Positions 33,199 through 44,560 are shown, counted from the stretch's first letter. The stretch: 64,000 bases of DNA from Strigamia acuminata (GCA_949358305.1 OX442316.1:16616001-16680000); one strand, 5' to 3'. Made by a program: numbers and translations. Notes: generated from the letters alone by a model not told the origin.

Positions 33199-34128
33199 AT
33201 GGCCAATGTTTTTTATTTCTGCATAGTTGCACTCGCATTAAGTAATGATATTTTTAGAGAATAAAAAAATGCGGGTTTTAAATATTATTTTTTGTTACAA
33301 GTCTTGTTTAATCACTATGCATATGATCATGAGGGTGGTAATGATTTTTCCGAAGAGCCTCAACTTGGATCCTGTTGCAATACATTAGTGAGCTGGAAAT
33401 TATACGCCGCTCAACAGTACATTTCTTTTAGGTAAGTAGTAAGCAGCCTCGTTTTGGAAAATATTCATGGTGGTTTTTTTTTTCCAGATTGGATCCTTTC
33501 AGTGCGAAAGATTCGGGAGCATGCCATGTGCTAAGAATTGTTAATTTGAAGTCGATTAAACTAGTTGGAGATGCTTGCATAAATGCTAGCAAGAATGGGA
33601 TCTATAAACAATCGCTTCCGCTTGGTTTCGATTGGCTAGATATCGAGTGCGATGTCTCTTACTTGCTCGGTTTAATGTATCACCTTTTATAACGACCCTC
33701 CCATATCTAGTTTGATTATGGAGGATTTGGGAGGGTTTTAAAAGTTTGTTTAGGGTTTGTAATAATTTTTTATATTCGTTTTTAACAGGAGGTTTACGCT
33801 TTTCATTTTCTGGAAGAAACCGCAAGTTTTTATTGCAATGAGCGTGAACGAGACGAAGTTTGTGGTTGGCGCCGCAGCCGCGCTCCAAAACACGGGTTAT
33901 GGGAACATGAGGATTTGGATTGAAAGCGGTGACGGAATTGATATTTTTGGGCATTTGTTTTTCCTCGCGACTTATCCGAGTGCTGTTCGTTCGACACTAG
34001 GGATGACGGCTCAAAACATAATTGGAGAAAAGCTTACTTCGATTGTCAATAAACCAAATGTATTGGACGTGCTGAATAATTTAGTGTGTTTTTTGCCACA
34101 TGTTGAAAACGGCACGGATAATAAATAA
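33199..34128 (+). CDS. Secreted protein of unknown function, paralog 1 (possible TULIP/Der p 7-like)
   Basis: Four exons, 33199-33241, 33302-33431, 33488-33676 and 33789-34128, intron phases 1, 2, 2; 233 residues. Exon 1 encodes the signal peptide MANVFYFCIVALAL. The mature part has a Cys pair (SCCNTL), then GDACIN and IECDVSY. Intron positions and phases, length and the motif pattern GDAC...IxCxVxY match the neighbour at 34364-35251, so the two are tandem duplicates. The alternation of short beta-like segments around GD resembles lipid-binding TULIP proteins (group 7 mite allergens, juvenile-hormone-binding proteins), but this is inference from pattern only. Promoter lies in the 143 bp shared with the divergent BBS5 gene. 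Confidence 0.7.
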
Positions 34129-34363
34129 AATTTACTTTATTATTTTATTATTATTGTTTTGTCGACTCGTTTTCATTATTTTCGTTGTAAATTAAATACA
34201 AAAGTCACGAACAGTTTTGTTCTTTTTAATAAATTTTTTATTTTTAATTCCTTTTTCATTTTTCTTTAGCCACTTGGTCCACCCTGTATAATGAAACTTC
34301 GTCTCGCTTTCCGCCATTGTTATCGTCTCGCGAGATTTAGCGGGATGTTGTGGTTTCGCTTCA

Positions 34364-35251
34364 ATGAAACATTATTATGAGAATAAATACCGCATTTTTC
34401 TCATATATGTTTCATTCCTCTTCATTTTATCAAGTAAGTATTTTTCCAGTTATTTATTGCAAATTCAACATCAAATTCCACAGGTTATTCGCTAATCGCA
34501 AACTGCCATGAAATTTGCTGCGCAGATCTCATCGAAGAAAAAGTGCAAGAAATGAACAAGAATACATCAAAATCTGCAATGTATCGTTAAATTAATCAAC
34601 CAAGATGAATAATTCTTAATAATCATTAATAATTTTCAGATTCCACGACATATTTCTGTGTAAAATTGGAATTATATCCGGTCTAGACGACATGTACGTC
34701 AGTGGCGATGCGTGTTTGACAAAATTCGAAATAAGCGAACTGTATCAACAGACGGTCAACATCGGCTTCAAACAAATAGACGTTGCGTGCAAAGTGAAAT
34801 ATTTCTCCGAAGTATAGTAAGAAAAACAAATAAATAAAGCAGAATTTGTTTTTTCCTCTATTAATACGGTTTTTCTTTTCTTTTTGTATTTTTCAGCTCT
34901 GCTTTTACGAAGGTGGAACCGGCTGTGATTCTCCATTTGTCTTGGACGAACCTGAAATTAGAAATTCGATATGATATGCTCACTGGCAAAGCGGGAATGA
35001 CTAAAACCCGAATGAATTTCCTGCGAAGCGTGCGAGTTTCTGGTTTTCATTTCGGAGGCTTGAGGATGTGGCTTAGTGCCCGATCTAGTGTTGGTTTTGG
35101 CATTGCGACTTGGCTTTTGACGACTCCGCCATTGGTTCGCTACGTTTTCGGATATTTCGCTCAAATTATACTCGAGTTTTATTTTGATGATATTGTAAGG
35201 AATAGTGAATTGTGTCCTGCAGTGTTTCTCTTACACTGTCATCATTTTTAA
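34364..35251 (+). CDS. Secreted protein of unknown function, paralog 2 (possible TULIP/Der p 7-like)
   Basis: Four exons, 34364-34433, 34484-34580, 34640-34816 and 34897-35251, phases 1, 2, 2; 232 residues. Signal peptide with core YRIFLIYVSFLFILSS. The mature part has HEICCADLIEEKV, then KIGIISGLDDMYVSGDACL, QIDVACKVKY and a basic region KAGMTKTRMNFLRSVRVSG. It aligns with paralog 1 through exon 3 (GDAC...CxVxY) and more weakly in exon 4. The introns are very short (50-80 bp). Function unknown; a secreted lipid carrier is the best guess from fold-like pattern. Confidence 0.7.
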
Positions 35252-36250
35252 ATTAAACATTGACTGTATTTGTTTCAATTGTGGTTCTGTGACAAAATAT
35301 CGCCGCTATTAATAAAACCCCAGCAAGTCACGTCCAAGTACTGACCAGACCTGATGCAGCTTAACTTATGTGTGCTAATGGGGCAGATTATGATCTAGAC
35401 CAGCGCAAGCTGATTTTTGGTGGGACGCAACGGTGTTCAATCACTTTGTCGCCCAAAATTTTCGTTTTCCAAATTTTTAATTCAATTTTTTTTTTTAATT
35501 TTTGCCAATTCCAATTCCAACTTACTGCCTGAAGTTGGTTGCAATACACTGCAAGCTAGCAAAAGCTACAAAATTCTCTAAAATCTTCACAAAAATCTCA
35601 AAATCTACAAAAACCAGCCAAAACTCCCAAAAATAGAGGTTTGTAGCTATTGTAATTCCCCAAAGTGATGAATTTTGTAGGATGGATAAATAGTAACAAC
35701 CTACGGTACGTCGTAGTTCATTTTGAAAAAATTTAATGCTCTAATGATGAAGTGGGGCATGGTAAATGGCTTTTCTTAACCCTTGGAAGCATAAGGCGAT
35801 ACGGATTTATGGACAAGCTCTTTCTTGAATAGGAAAATTTTTTTCCTATCTATTTTATTGCTGAAAATTTGTGATTTTGTTTATATCATACTGAACCTTA
35901 ACTCGGATGAAATTTTAAGTCATTGGTCATTTATTTAATTAATTATGCTAAATGCAAATTTTCTGCCCCTTAAAACTCCAGCAAAACAATTATGTTGGCT
36001 TTGCTGCCTAAGAAAGAGCGCTTCAGTTAACAGCTTTTCGCATTTACCAGTAGTGTTTAAACCAACCACCAGAACGGCACATTAAAAGTTAAAACTTAAA
36101 CTTAATCCGCCTCCGTCAACTACAAGTTTTTATACGCAAACTGTAAATAAAATCCACCACTTTGGTTCCACTTTTAAAAGAACATTTTCAAGACAGACTT
36201 TATATTTCAAAATTTACAAAACTACATGTGTCATCCATCCATCAGTTGCT
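35252..36250. other. Intergenic with piggyBac-like fragment
   Basis: No gene seen. 35780-36091 is a second copy of the TTAA-flanked element of 23632-24087 (left end CCCTTGGAAGCATAAGG after TTAA at 35776), with an internal deletion and altered right end. 36110-36250 is probably the 3'UTR of the - strand gene at 36251. Confidence 0.6.
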
Positions 36251-37201
36251 TCACAAGCCCTTCAACTGCGAGTTCCAAGTGATCATCTGCTCGACCGGAT
36301 TCAGCGGCTCTTTCGCCAGTCGTTCCATCGGATCCAAAAGCGCCTTCGACTCATTAATCGACCGTTCCATCGAATCAACAAAACTCTTGGCCATGCGCTC
36401 CATCGACCTCGTCGGCTTATCCAACCCCCGTCCCATCCCATCCTTACTCAACCGTTCCTCCGAATTCATCGGCCATCGAAATCTCCGATCGTTCGCTCGA
36501 ATCTCCTCCGGCATTCCGTTCTCCATCGCGTCCACATTCGCCTTTGCCGCTCGTTCGATCGAGTTCACAATCTCCTTCATCCTGCGCTCCATCGAAGACA
36601 TTTCCTCGTCCTCCGATGAATCCGCGAAAGAATCCGCGCGCGCTTTACTCCCGCGTTTATCCCGCGCTTTACTCGCGTGTTCGACGGGTTCAAACCTCCC
36701 TTTGCCCGCCCCGTGTAATTTATCCGGGCGGTCGGACTGGTGCGTTGATTTCTTACTTCTGCGCTCTTTTTTGATCGTTTGGTCTTCCACCGCGCGGTTG
36801 ACTGCGTCCACTTGGCTCTTCGTGGCCCGCTCGCTCAGATGCAGAGGTCTTTTGTTTCTGTGCAGCTCCGATAGGTCGATTTGATCTTCCACTAGCAGTT
36901 CGATTGGATCGACGTAGATGGCTTTCGCTTCGATGCGTGCCGCGTCTTTCGCTAGTTTTGCCTCGCTCTCCGGTGGATCTAGTACTGGGGAGACGGTTCC
37001 GATGGCGAAGCGTTTTAGAAGGTCCATGCGGGCTTTGGCTGCGCGGTCCATTGGGTTTTCGGGTTCTTTGTTGACGGTGACGGGGTGTTCGGTGTCGTTC
37101 GAAGGGTCTTTGATCATGCGTTTCATTAGTTCTAAACGCGCTCTGGTTGCGCGAACTAAGGGTGTCATGGGTTCTTTGACTGTGCGGTTCGTTGGATCCA
37201 T
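36251..37201 (-). CDS. Intronless charged repetitive protein, 316 residues, unknown
   Basis: Single open frame with ATG at 37201. Rich in Lys, Arg, Glu, Asp and Met. It repeats a degenerate unit of the form (M/I)(D/E)RxAKxxxDxM(E/K): examples are MDRAAKARMDLLKR, IERAAKANVDAMEN, MERMAKSFVDSMER and MERLAKEPLNPVEQ. No signal peptide or membrane segment; predicted to be largely helical, possibly coiled coil. I know no family. GC-richer and with different codon use than its neighbours. Its 5'UTR and first codons are repeated at 44561-44708 and 47814-47960, both broken after about 10 codons, which shows the region takes part in duplications. Lack of introns may mean retroposition. Confidence 0.55.
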   Translation of the reverse strand: MDPTNRTVKEPMTPLVRATRARLELMKRMIKDPSNDTEHPVTVNKEPENPMDRAAKARMDLLKRFAIGTVSPVLDPPESEAKLAKDAARIEAKAIYVDPIELLVEDQIDLSELHRNKRPLHLSERATKSQVDAVNRAVEDQTIKKERRSKKSTHQSDRPDKLHGAGKGRFEPVEHASKARDKRGSKARADSFADSSEDEEMSSMERRMKEIVNSIERAAKANVDAMENGMPEEIRANDRRFRWPMNSEERLSKDGMGRGLDKPTRSMERMAKSFVDSMERSINESKALLDPMERLAKEPLNPVEQMITWNSQLKGL

Positions 37202-37379
37202 TGGGGTGGTTTTGTTTCAAGGTTTGAGTTTAAGGAGTTGTTGGGGTTTGGTTACAATTGAAAAGTTATTTTCCTCTTTTTTTACTGCGTTTGTGTGGAA
37301 TGGCTATATTGGAGAATAAGAATAATTGTTATTGTTGTTATTATAATGAATGCAGGATGGAATTGGTGGCGTATCAACT

Positions 37380-37890
37380 GATCAGTTGGCATCAGGTTGG
37401 GAAGTTTTGATGAAATTTTGTTTGAGGTTGGAAGTTTTGTGTGATTTTGGAAAAGTTTTGATGGAAAATGTCAAGTTTTTGAAGAATTTTGATGGGGAAT
37501 GCCAAATTTTGAACAAATTCTGTTGGAAAATGTCAAATTTTGATGAATTCTCTTAAAAAATGTCAAATTTTGGACAAATTTAAATGGGAAATGTAAAATT
37601 TTGGACAAATTTTGATGGGAAATGTAAAATTTTGGACAAATTTTGATGGGAAATGTCAAATTTTGGACAAATTTTGACGGGAAATGTCAAATTTTGGACA
37701 AATTCTGTTGGAAAATATCAAATTTTTGATGAATTCTTTTGGAAAATGTCAAATTTTGGACAAATTCTGTTGGAAAATGTCAAAATTTTGATGAATTCTT
37801 TTGGAAAATGTCAAATTTTGGACAAATTTTGACGGGAGATGTCAAATTTTGGACAAATTCTGTTGGAAAATATCAAATATTCCGACAAAT
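37380..37890. repeat. Degenerate GGAAAATGTCAAATTTTG repeat
   Basis: About 15 irregular copies of a unit near 30 bp (GGAAATGTCAAATTTTGGAC with variable tail). ORFs on both strands are repeat artefacts. No gene. Confidence 0.8.
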
Positions 37891-38699
37891 TTGATATGCC
37901 ACTGTTCAAAAATGTGTCAAATTAATTGCAAACCCAATAAATGGTTCAAAAGTTCATCCTAGAGCTAGACAAACTTAGGTGTTTTCTTAGGTTTATTGAT
38001 GTACAAACTCGAATTGTTTCAACTGTTGTTCTGAAAATAGGGAAATATTCGCATTAAATTTATTTGGTGTACTTTGAAAAGTACGTACGAAAACCTTTAT
38101 TCTCTTTGGTGTTCAGCCTGCCTCCAATGTGTGTGCGAATACAAGGGATTTCGGACTCGATTGGTCGTGTCGTGGTTTTGTGCTGATTTGAATTTGAATT
38201 GTAAATTATTTGCCGCTGTGTGCGCAAATAATTAATGGAATTATTCCACTCGATATATTGCTCCGACAATTTTTGAATCGGCCATTGCTGGCCGTTAAAA
38301 ACGATTGTTCCGGCCGGCCAATCACGAAGCGTGTTTCAAAACAGTCGATCGCTGCGATTGGTGTTTTTGGATGTCATCTCTTGCATATCCGCCATTATTA
38401 ATCCCGCAGAATCTCGCAGAATCTTCACGTTTAGCGTAAATCTCATCCATTATTGGTCACGCGTCCATTATACGTCTAGTTTCAAGTCGAGTTGCGTCTA
38501 GAAATGCACGACCAGTTGAAAATTCAAAACTTGAAAATAAAAACGAGCAATTCAATGGATTTGTCAAAAAAAAAAAAAAATAACATTTCAAACTAAATTT
38601 TTATTATTTCAAATTAAACGGTGCTTCGAATTCAGCATTGCGTTTGTTTCGATCCGGGAATTTAACTAACTTAATCTAACAGCTAAGCTAAGTTACACG
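37891..38699. other. Intergenic with duplicated segment 38510-38650
   Basis: No supported gene. 38515-38645 (TTGAAAATTCAAAACTTGAA onward) matches 44808-44940 and 48058-48185, where it lies just beyond the stop codons of peptide genes B and C, so it is a displaced 3' flank of that family. Confidence 0.55.
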
Positions 38700-39200
38700 C
38701 AACACACGTGTACAACAACGGTGCGTTGTTAAGATGGCTTCGTCTTCTCCCTCGTTACTCACTCGTACGATGGCGGTGGCGGGAACTCCGGAGTAACTCG
38801 CGGTGGCTCCTGCGACGGCGATGGTTCACGGCGAGCAAGGACTTCTCGTATGACGGCGAAAGCGGTGGTTCACGCGGAGTCGGAACTTCTCCTTCTCGAT
38901 GGCGTAAATTAGCGGTAGCTAATTCACGCAAGGCGCAAACGGGTGCTGGCTTTGCACGATGGGCAAAGCAAGCAAAGGTCTCAAAATACACAAACTGTAA
39001 CACGGTCAATACCAGCGAGATTGGTGTGTTGTTACTTGTAGTGTATATTCAAGAATGTGCCAAAATTGGGGCTCCAAGCTTGGCACCGTTCACCCCAGCC
39101 AATTTGGGGTGAAACATGCTTGGGGAGTTTTCTCCCCCAAGTCACATGACTTAGTTTGGCACACACCAAACTATATAGTTTCACAATATATTGTGAAATA
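38700..39200. repeat. Dispersed GC-rich repeat, copy 1
   Basis: About 500 bp related to 49990-50520: both have GATGGCGG(T/G)... segments with GGTTTACGGC / GGTTCACGGC and end with a CCCAAGTCACA...GTGTGCCAAA stretch. Short ORFs on both strands are not conserved. Could be an LTR or another transposon; no termini confirmed. Confidence 0.45.
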
Positions 39201-39265
39201 AAATAATACACAATATCTTTTTAAGTGGTGAAATTTATTTAAAACATTGGCGAAATAAAGTGAGA

Positions 39266-39664
39266 TCACGACCCTCTAGCGTGTTGCTCTACTTGTTCTG
39301 GATCTTTTTTTTTTTTCTTGTGACTACGTTCAAGGGACGCAGCTGGCAACAAACGATCTTCGCCACCTTGGTTGCCCCCTTGGTTGCCCCCTTGATCGAC
39401 TCCTTGATCTCCTCCTTGGTCGTCTCCTTGGTCGTCTCCTTGGTCGTCTCTTTGGTCACTTCCTTGATCTTCTCCTTGATCGCCTCCTTTGCTTTTCTCT
39501 GTCGTCGTCGTCGTCTGATGGTTTTTTAGTATATCCTTCACGTAAATAACATACAACGCTAGCGTTTTAGGTCAAATAACACTCGTTTGAAGTAAATTAC
39601 TTACCCCGGCGTCTGTTGCAGCAACGAGTGTTGCCACCAATAGAAAGAAAGTGAAAAGTGCCAT
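39266..39664 (-). CDS. Small secreted acidic repeat peptide, gene A
   Basis: Coding exons 39664-39605 and 39535-39266 (phase 0 intron, 69 bp); 109 residues. Exon 1 is a signal peptide, MALFTFFLLVATLVAATDA, ending in G before the intron. Exon 2 starts DILKNHQTTTTTEKS, continues with DQG repeats (GDDQGDDQGDDQGGDQG) and ends in GGEDRLLPAASLERSHKKKK. A 5'UTR intron ends CCAG directly before the ATG, and TATAAATA lies about 120 bp upstream (39786-39797). Genes B and C share signal exon, intron phase, TTTTTEKS and (G)EDRxLPAAS(I/L)ER, while the repeats differ. Function unknown: secreted, acidic, Gly-rich with a basic tail. Confidence 0.75.
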
Positions 39665-40568
39665 CTGGAATGGAAGTGGTTAAATAAAGTTCCGTTTTTG
39701 GAGAATTTTTCTGTGTATACCGCTAAGTTGGATTACGTCTCGGTGAGAAGTTTTCAATATTTGTAAATCGTAGCTTTATCCATCGAGTATTTATATGGAA
39801 AAAAAATATTTTGTCAACAGGAAAGTTTATAACATATTGATTCGAGGCAGTCAGGTTTTCCTCATGTCATATGGAGTGTCCGCACTCCATCTTTCAATAT
39901 GTCAATTTGTGACGCTGGTCAACTGTCAGCGCCACCTGTGTAAAAACATGCAAATAAATGTCTTATGTTAATTCTACTAACCAAGATGGCTGCTTTATTC
40001 ACGACTCCGTAATAACCCACTTTGTAATCAACAATATCAAACCAAGAAACACATTATCATACAATGGTTTGAAAAAGACTTTTTATTTTCCTATTGAGTT
40101 GTTTTTGTTTTCACGTATCGCGATGAATGAGCATTTCATAAAAATTATATAACCTGTCATTGTAATCCAAAGCTGGTATTATGTGACTAATACTTCAATA
40201 TAAACCATAAAAAATAAATAAAAAAATATCAACAACAAAAAATTGAAACAAATTATTTTGACCACGAAACAAGACCAGGTCGTTTCAATATGTGGATATG
40301 ACCAATCATCTACAATCTACATCATCAAGTCCATTTAGCATAATTAATTAAGTGATTGGAAAAACGTATTGTCAACAAGAAATAGTCTGAAGGGTTGGGG
40401 CATGTGACAAAGTTTTCCTCATACTTTAGAAAAAAGAGTTCTTAGTGTTTTTTTTATTTTTTCTATTGTTCAGACTTCGATTTTAATATAAGTAGTACTG
40501 TACTTGTAGTGCAGATGGCGAAATTGTTATTGTAGATTTGAATGTCTTTGTTACAACAGTGAATAAAA
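39665..40568. promoter_or_regulatory. Conserved upstream region of peptide gene A
   Basis: Shared with upstream regions of genes B (45300-45860) and C (48530-49410), and in part with D and E. Notable conserved blocks: TTTTGTCAACAGGAAAGTTT (about 39812) and GGTTTTCCTCATGTCATA (39854), both just upstream of the TATA box on the - strand; and further out GTAGTACTGTACTTGTAG (40491). Conservation may reflect recent duplication as well as regulation. The short ORF at 39958-40152 is not conserved. Confidence 0.5.
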
Positions 40569-41419
40569 GAGAATGGAGTTAAAGATTTAAAGAGAATGGA
40601 GTTAAAGATTTAAAGAGAATGGAGTTAAAGATTTAAAGAGAATGGAGTTAAAGATTTAAAGAGAATGGAGTTAAAGATTTAAAGAGAATGGAGTTAAAGA
40701 TTTAAAGAGAATGGAGTTAAAGATTTAAAGAGAATGGAGTTAAAGATTTAAAGAGAATGGAGTTAAAGATTTAAAGAGAATGGAGTTAAAGATTTAAAGA
40801 GAATGGAGTTAAAGATTTAAAGAGAATGGAGTTAAAGATTTAAAGAGAATGGAGTTAAAGATTTAAAGAGAATGGAGTTAAAGATTTAAAGAGAATGGAG
40901 TTAAAGATTTAAAGAGAATGGAGTTAAAGATTTAAAGAGAATGGAGTTAAAGATTTAAAGAGAATGGAGTTAAAGATTTAAAGAGAATGGAGTTAAAGAT
41001 TTAAAGAGAATGGAGTTAAAGATTTAAAGAGAATGGAGTTAAAGATTTAAAGAGAATGGAGTTAAAGATTTAAAGAGAATGGAGTTAAAGATTTAAAGAG
41101 AATGGAGTTAAAGATTTAAAGAGAATGGAGTTAAAGATTTAAAGAGAATGGAGTTAAAGATTTAAAGAGAATGGAGTTAAAGATTTAAAGAGAATGGAGT
41201 TAAAGATTTAAAGAGAATGGAGTTAAAGATTTAAAGAGAATGGAGTTAAAGATTTAAAGAGAATGGAGTTAAAGATTTAAAGAGAATGGAGTTAAAGATT
41301 TAAAGAGAATGGAGTTAAAGATTTAAAGAGAATGGAGTTAAAGATTTAAAGAGAATGGAGTTAAAGATTTAAAGAGAATGGAGTTAAAGATTTAAAGAGA
41401 ATGGAGTGAAAGATTTAAA
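40569..41419. repeat. 23-bp minisatellite, 37 copies
   Basis: Unit GAGAATGGAGTTAAAGATTT plus AAA, 851 bp = 37 x 23 exactly, almost without variation except in the last unit. Single copies of the unit exist at the homologous places in block B (45858) and block C (49408), so the array expanded from one unit in block A only. Confidence 0.97.
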
Positions 41420-42570
41420 TGTGTGTTGCTGCCTGCAAATGTGTCTCGGGGATTAAATGAAAACAAGCTTGAATACATATAAAAAATGCACACAATGGAC
41501 TTTATTCGGTTTTAAGTACAAATGATTGATAAATTAATTGGTCATCATCCGGCCCTCACTGGACAGGTGGCAGCGAGGACATCGATGGAACCACTTGTCG
41601 TAATTTAGTGTTTTAATTGATAATTTGTTTTCTTTTCTTTATTTATTATTTCTTCAGTGTTTTTCTCTTGTCACTTGGAGGCGGATTTGTTTGAGTGGTA
41701 AGTTGAGCCTGGATTGAAAATGTTTGACGAAAATTGTGGTGAATTGAGTGTTTTATTTTGTATTTGTAATATAAATTTAAACTCGTTATGAATGGACAAG
41801 TGTAACGTCACGAGCATCACTTTGTGAAGGAGCTGCAACATTAGTTTTAATAATTGTGTAATTAATCTCGATTGAAAAATTGTTATTGTAAATAAAGCAC
41901 ATTTATCTATGGGATTTCTTTTTATTTTTTGTTTGATGTCTATTTTAGAGTAAATTGCCATAATTATCATTTCTTTTTCGCTTCAAAATGATATATTTCT
42001 TTTTGCAGTCCAAAGGGCGAGTAATTTTATTTGTAACTCAAGTAACTACTTTCTACTCACATTCTGTATTCTGAACTGTCGATTCGAATAACGTATTCGA
42101 TCGATCGTTCACATACAGAATGTTGAACTGAACTGTTGATAAAATAAAATAAAATACAATAAACAATACCTCGACTTGTCGATTATGTGCGAAACGTTGA
42201 ATTTGAATTGTTGATAATAACGTATCCATACCGAGCTGTTTCTTAAAGCTTTTCGTTTCACAATCAACGAGCTTGACATCAATACGGAACGGTGCTAATA
42301 ACTATCGGCACGTCAATAGACAAATGGACCATAATTGCAATCGATTCATCTAATAAAAGATATTTGAATAAGCACTAAAGTCACCTGTTTGGATTTACAT
42401 TATTTACCGGGGCAATACACTTTTTTGACCGGTTACGGATATTACGTACCACCGCTTGCAATTATCACATCAGTACGGGTAACGGCCGCAATTTGTACCC
42501 CAGTTGCATGCAGTTGCGCTCTGAAAAGTACACACCGTATCGCTAACAAAATCTACGAAATCTACACTGT
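41420..42570. other. Intergenic, nothing recognised
   Basis: 41430-41545 is related to 49795-49915. A - strand stretch at 41538-41605 reads as a Cys-His-rich tail (HRCPRCHLSS) ending in a stop, but no upstream exon could be joined. No gene is called. Confidence 0.45.
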
Positions 42571-42571
42571 A

Positions 42572-42815
42572 GATCCCAAAAACGAATCCGAATTTATTGC
42601 CCACATACAAATTTGTTTAAATCTAACCTGTGAGTCCAAAAAACGTATCCGAATTTAATGCTTATCGCTTATCATGCTAAACTTGTTGGAACTACACTGC
42701 AAAATCACAAAACACACCAAATTTATCACTTATCATGCAAAACTTGTTGAAACTTTACTACAAAATCACAAAACACATCCCAAAATTTCGTTACTTACCA
42801 CGCAAACCCTCCTGA
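42572..42815. repeat. Roughly 60-bp satellite, short array
   Basis: Diverged units of the form ATCCGAATTTATCG...GCAAAACTTGTTGAAACT. The same satellite occurs at 43440-44150 and 45886-47430. Confidence 0.7.
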
Positions 42816-42849
42816 GTCCGAAAATGACACTCAAAATGGCGGAAATGAA

Positions 42850-43283
42850 CCTAACCTTAACCTAACCTAAGCTGGCCTAGCCTATCCTTAGCCTAACCTA
42901 ACCTTAGCCTAACCTAACCTTAGCCTAACCTAACCTTAGCCTAACCTAACCTTAGCCTAACCTAACTTTAGCCTAACCTAACTTTAGCCTAACCTAACCT
43001 TAACCTAACCTAACCTTAACCTAACCTAACCTTAACCTAACCTAACCTTAACCTAACCTAAACCTAACCTAACTCTAACCTAACCTAACCCTAACCTAAC
43101 CTAACCCTAACCTAACCTAACCCTAACCTAACCTAACCCTAACCTAACCTAACCTAACCCTAACCTAACCTAACCCTCCCCTTACCTTAACCTAACCTAA
43201 CCTTAACCTAACCTAACCTTAACCTAACCTAACCTTAACCTAACCTAACCTTAACCTAACCTAACCTTAACCTAACCTAACCT
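42850..43283. repeat. CCTAA (TTAGG)-like telomeric-type array
   Basis: About 430 bp built from CCTAACCTAACCTTAG, CCTAACCTAACCTTAA and CCTAACCTAACCCTAA blocks. TTAGG is the arthropod telomere unit. The array is interrupted and flanked by unique sequence on both sides, so it is interstitial rather than a chromosome end. A short second array lies at 46108-46183. Confidence 0.85.
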
Positions 43284-43439
43284 GATGTTATGTAAACCTT
43301 ACTTCATTTAAATCTGAACAATTAGAAATTATAGAAACAATGTACACGCGTAAGAATGCTTTCGTATTAAACCAAAATGATATGTAACTATGAAAATAAA
43401 AGTGAAGTGGGCTCTATTCTAAAGTATACCCCTAGCTTC

Positions 43440-44150
43440 AATCCGTACTGTGCAAAACTTGTTGAAACTCAATTGCAAATTTATAAAATGCATCCGAATT
43501 TATCGCCCACTATTCAAAACTAGCTTCAATCCTTACAATAAATCTAAAAAAGCATCCGAATTAATCGCCTACCGTGCTAAACTTGATGGAACTTGCTGCA
43601 AATTCACAAAACACATCCCAATTTATCGCCCACCGTGCAAAACTTGTAGAAACTAAACAGCAAAATCAATAAATGGTATCCGAATTTATCGCCTGCCATG
43701 CTAAACTTGTTAAAACTTCACTACAAATTCACAAAACCCATCCGAATTTATCATCTACCGTACAAAACTTCCCTGCAAATCCACAAAACACATCCGATTT
43801 TATCGCTCACCGTACAAAACTTCACTGCAAATTCACAAAACATATCCGAATTTATCGGATATATTTATTTATTTATTTATTTATTTATTTTATTTATTGA
43901 AACTACACAGCAAAACCAATAAACGCATCCGAATTTATCGCACACGATCAAAACTAGCTTCAATCCATACAATAAATCCAAAAAAGTATCCGAATTTATC
44001 GCCCACTGTGCAAAACTTGCTGAAACTACACAACCAAAACCAAAAATGCATCCGAATTTATCGCTCACCGTGCAAAATTAGCTCAAATTCCACTGTAGAT
44101 TCAGTAGACGTATCCGAAATCATCGTCCACCGTGAAAAACATGTTGAAAC
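43440..44150. repeat. Roughly 60-bp satellite array, block B
   Basis: A dozen diverged units with core ATCCGAATTTATCGCCCACC and GTGCAAAACTTGTTGAAACT plus a CACAAAA / CCAATAAA linker. A (TTTA)n microsatellite interrupts it at 43862-43895. The apparently open frames across the array are caused by the repeat. Confidence 0.85.
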
Positions 44151-44560
44151 TGAACGGTGAGTAAACGTATTTGCATTCTTTTCATGGGCGATAATTTGGA
44201 TCTTTTTCAAAGCATAATCACCAAAGAGAAATTGTAACTCTGAATTAATAGCAACTTGGATACATAGATGGCGCCACCGTTTTCCTACCGCAAACTGTCT
44301 CTGGTCGCTGCTGCCATCTAGAGATAACTGACCGAAACAATACTGTAATGACTACCGTCCATCAATCAGAATCTGCGTGTCAGAGATTCGAATCTTTCGT
44401 AGGATTCGGATGGGATTTGGACAGATTTAGATGATTATTTTAATAAAAAAAAAAGTCGAAAATATTTTAACTTGTGTCCAATTACCAACAAAAAATTCAA
44501 AATTTTTATAAAATGTAAAGATTTGGGATTCGGGCATTCGGGGATTCGGAAACTTTCCAC

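Noticed and set aside
33254-33330. Alternative start MRVLNIIFCYK for the first secreted paralog
   Set aside because: It runs into a stop in its frame, whereas the exon starting at 33199 joins in phase 1 exactly as in the neighbouring paralog.
38708-39112. 134-codon Arg/Trp-rich ORF
   Set aside because: Lies in a dispersed GC-rich repeat whose second copy does not keep the frame.
40569-41419. CRISPR-like regular array
   Set aside because: Units are directly adjacent with no spacers; this is a minisatellite in an animal genome.
41538-41605. Zinc-finger-like C-terminal exon on the - strand (HRCPRCHLSS)
   Set aside because: Too short, no convincing acceptor or upstream exon, not repeated in the related segment at 49795-49915.
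42850-43283. True chromosome end (telomere)
   Set aside because: Array is short, imperfect and flanked on both sides by ordinary sequence, and a second short array occurs 3 kb away.
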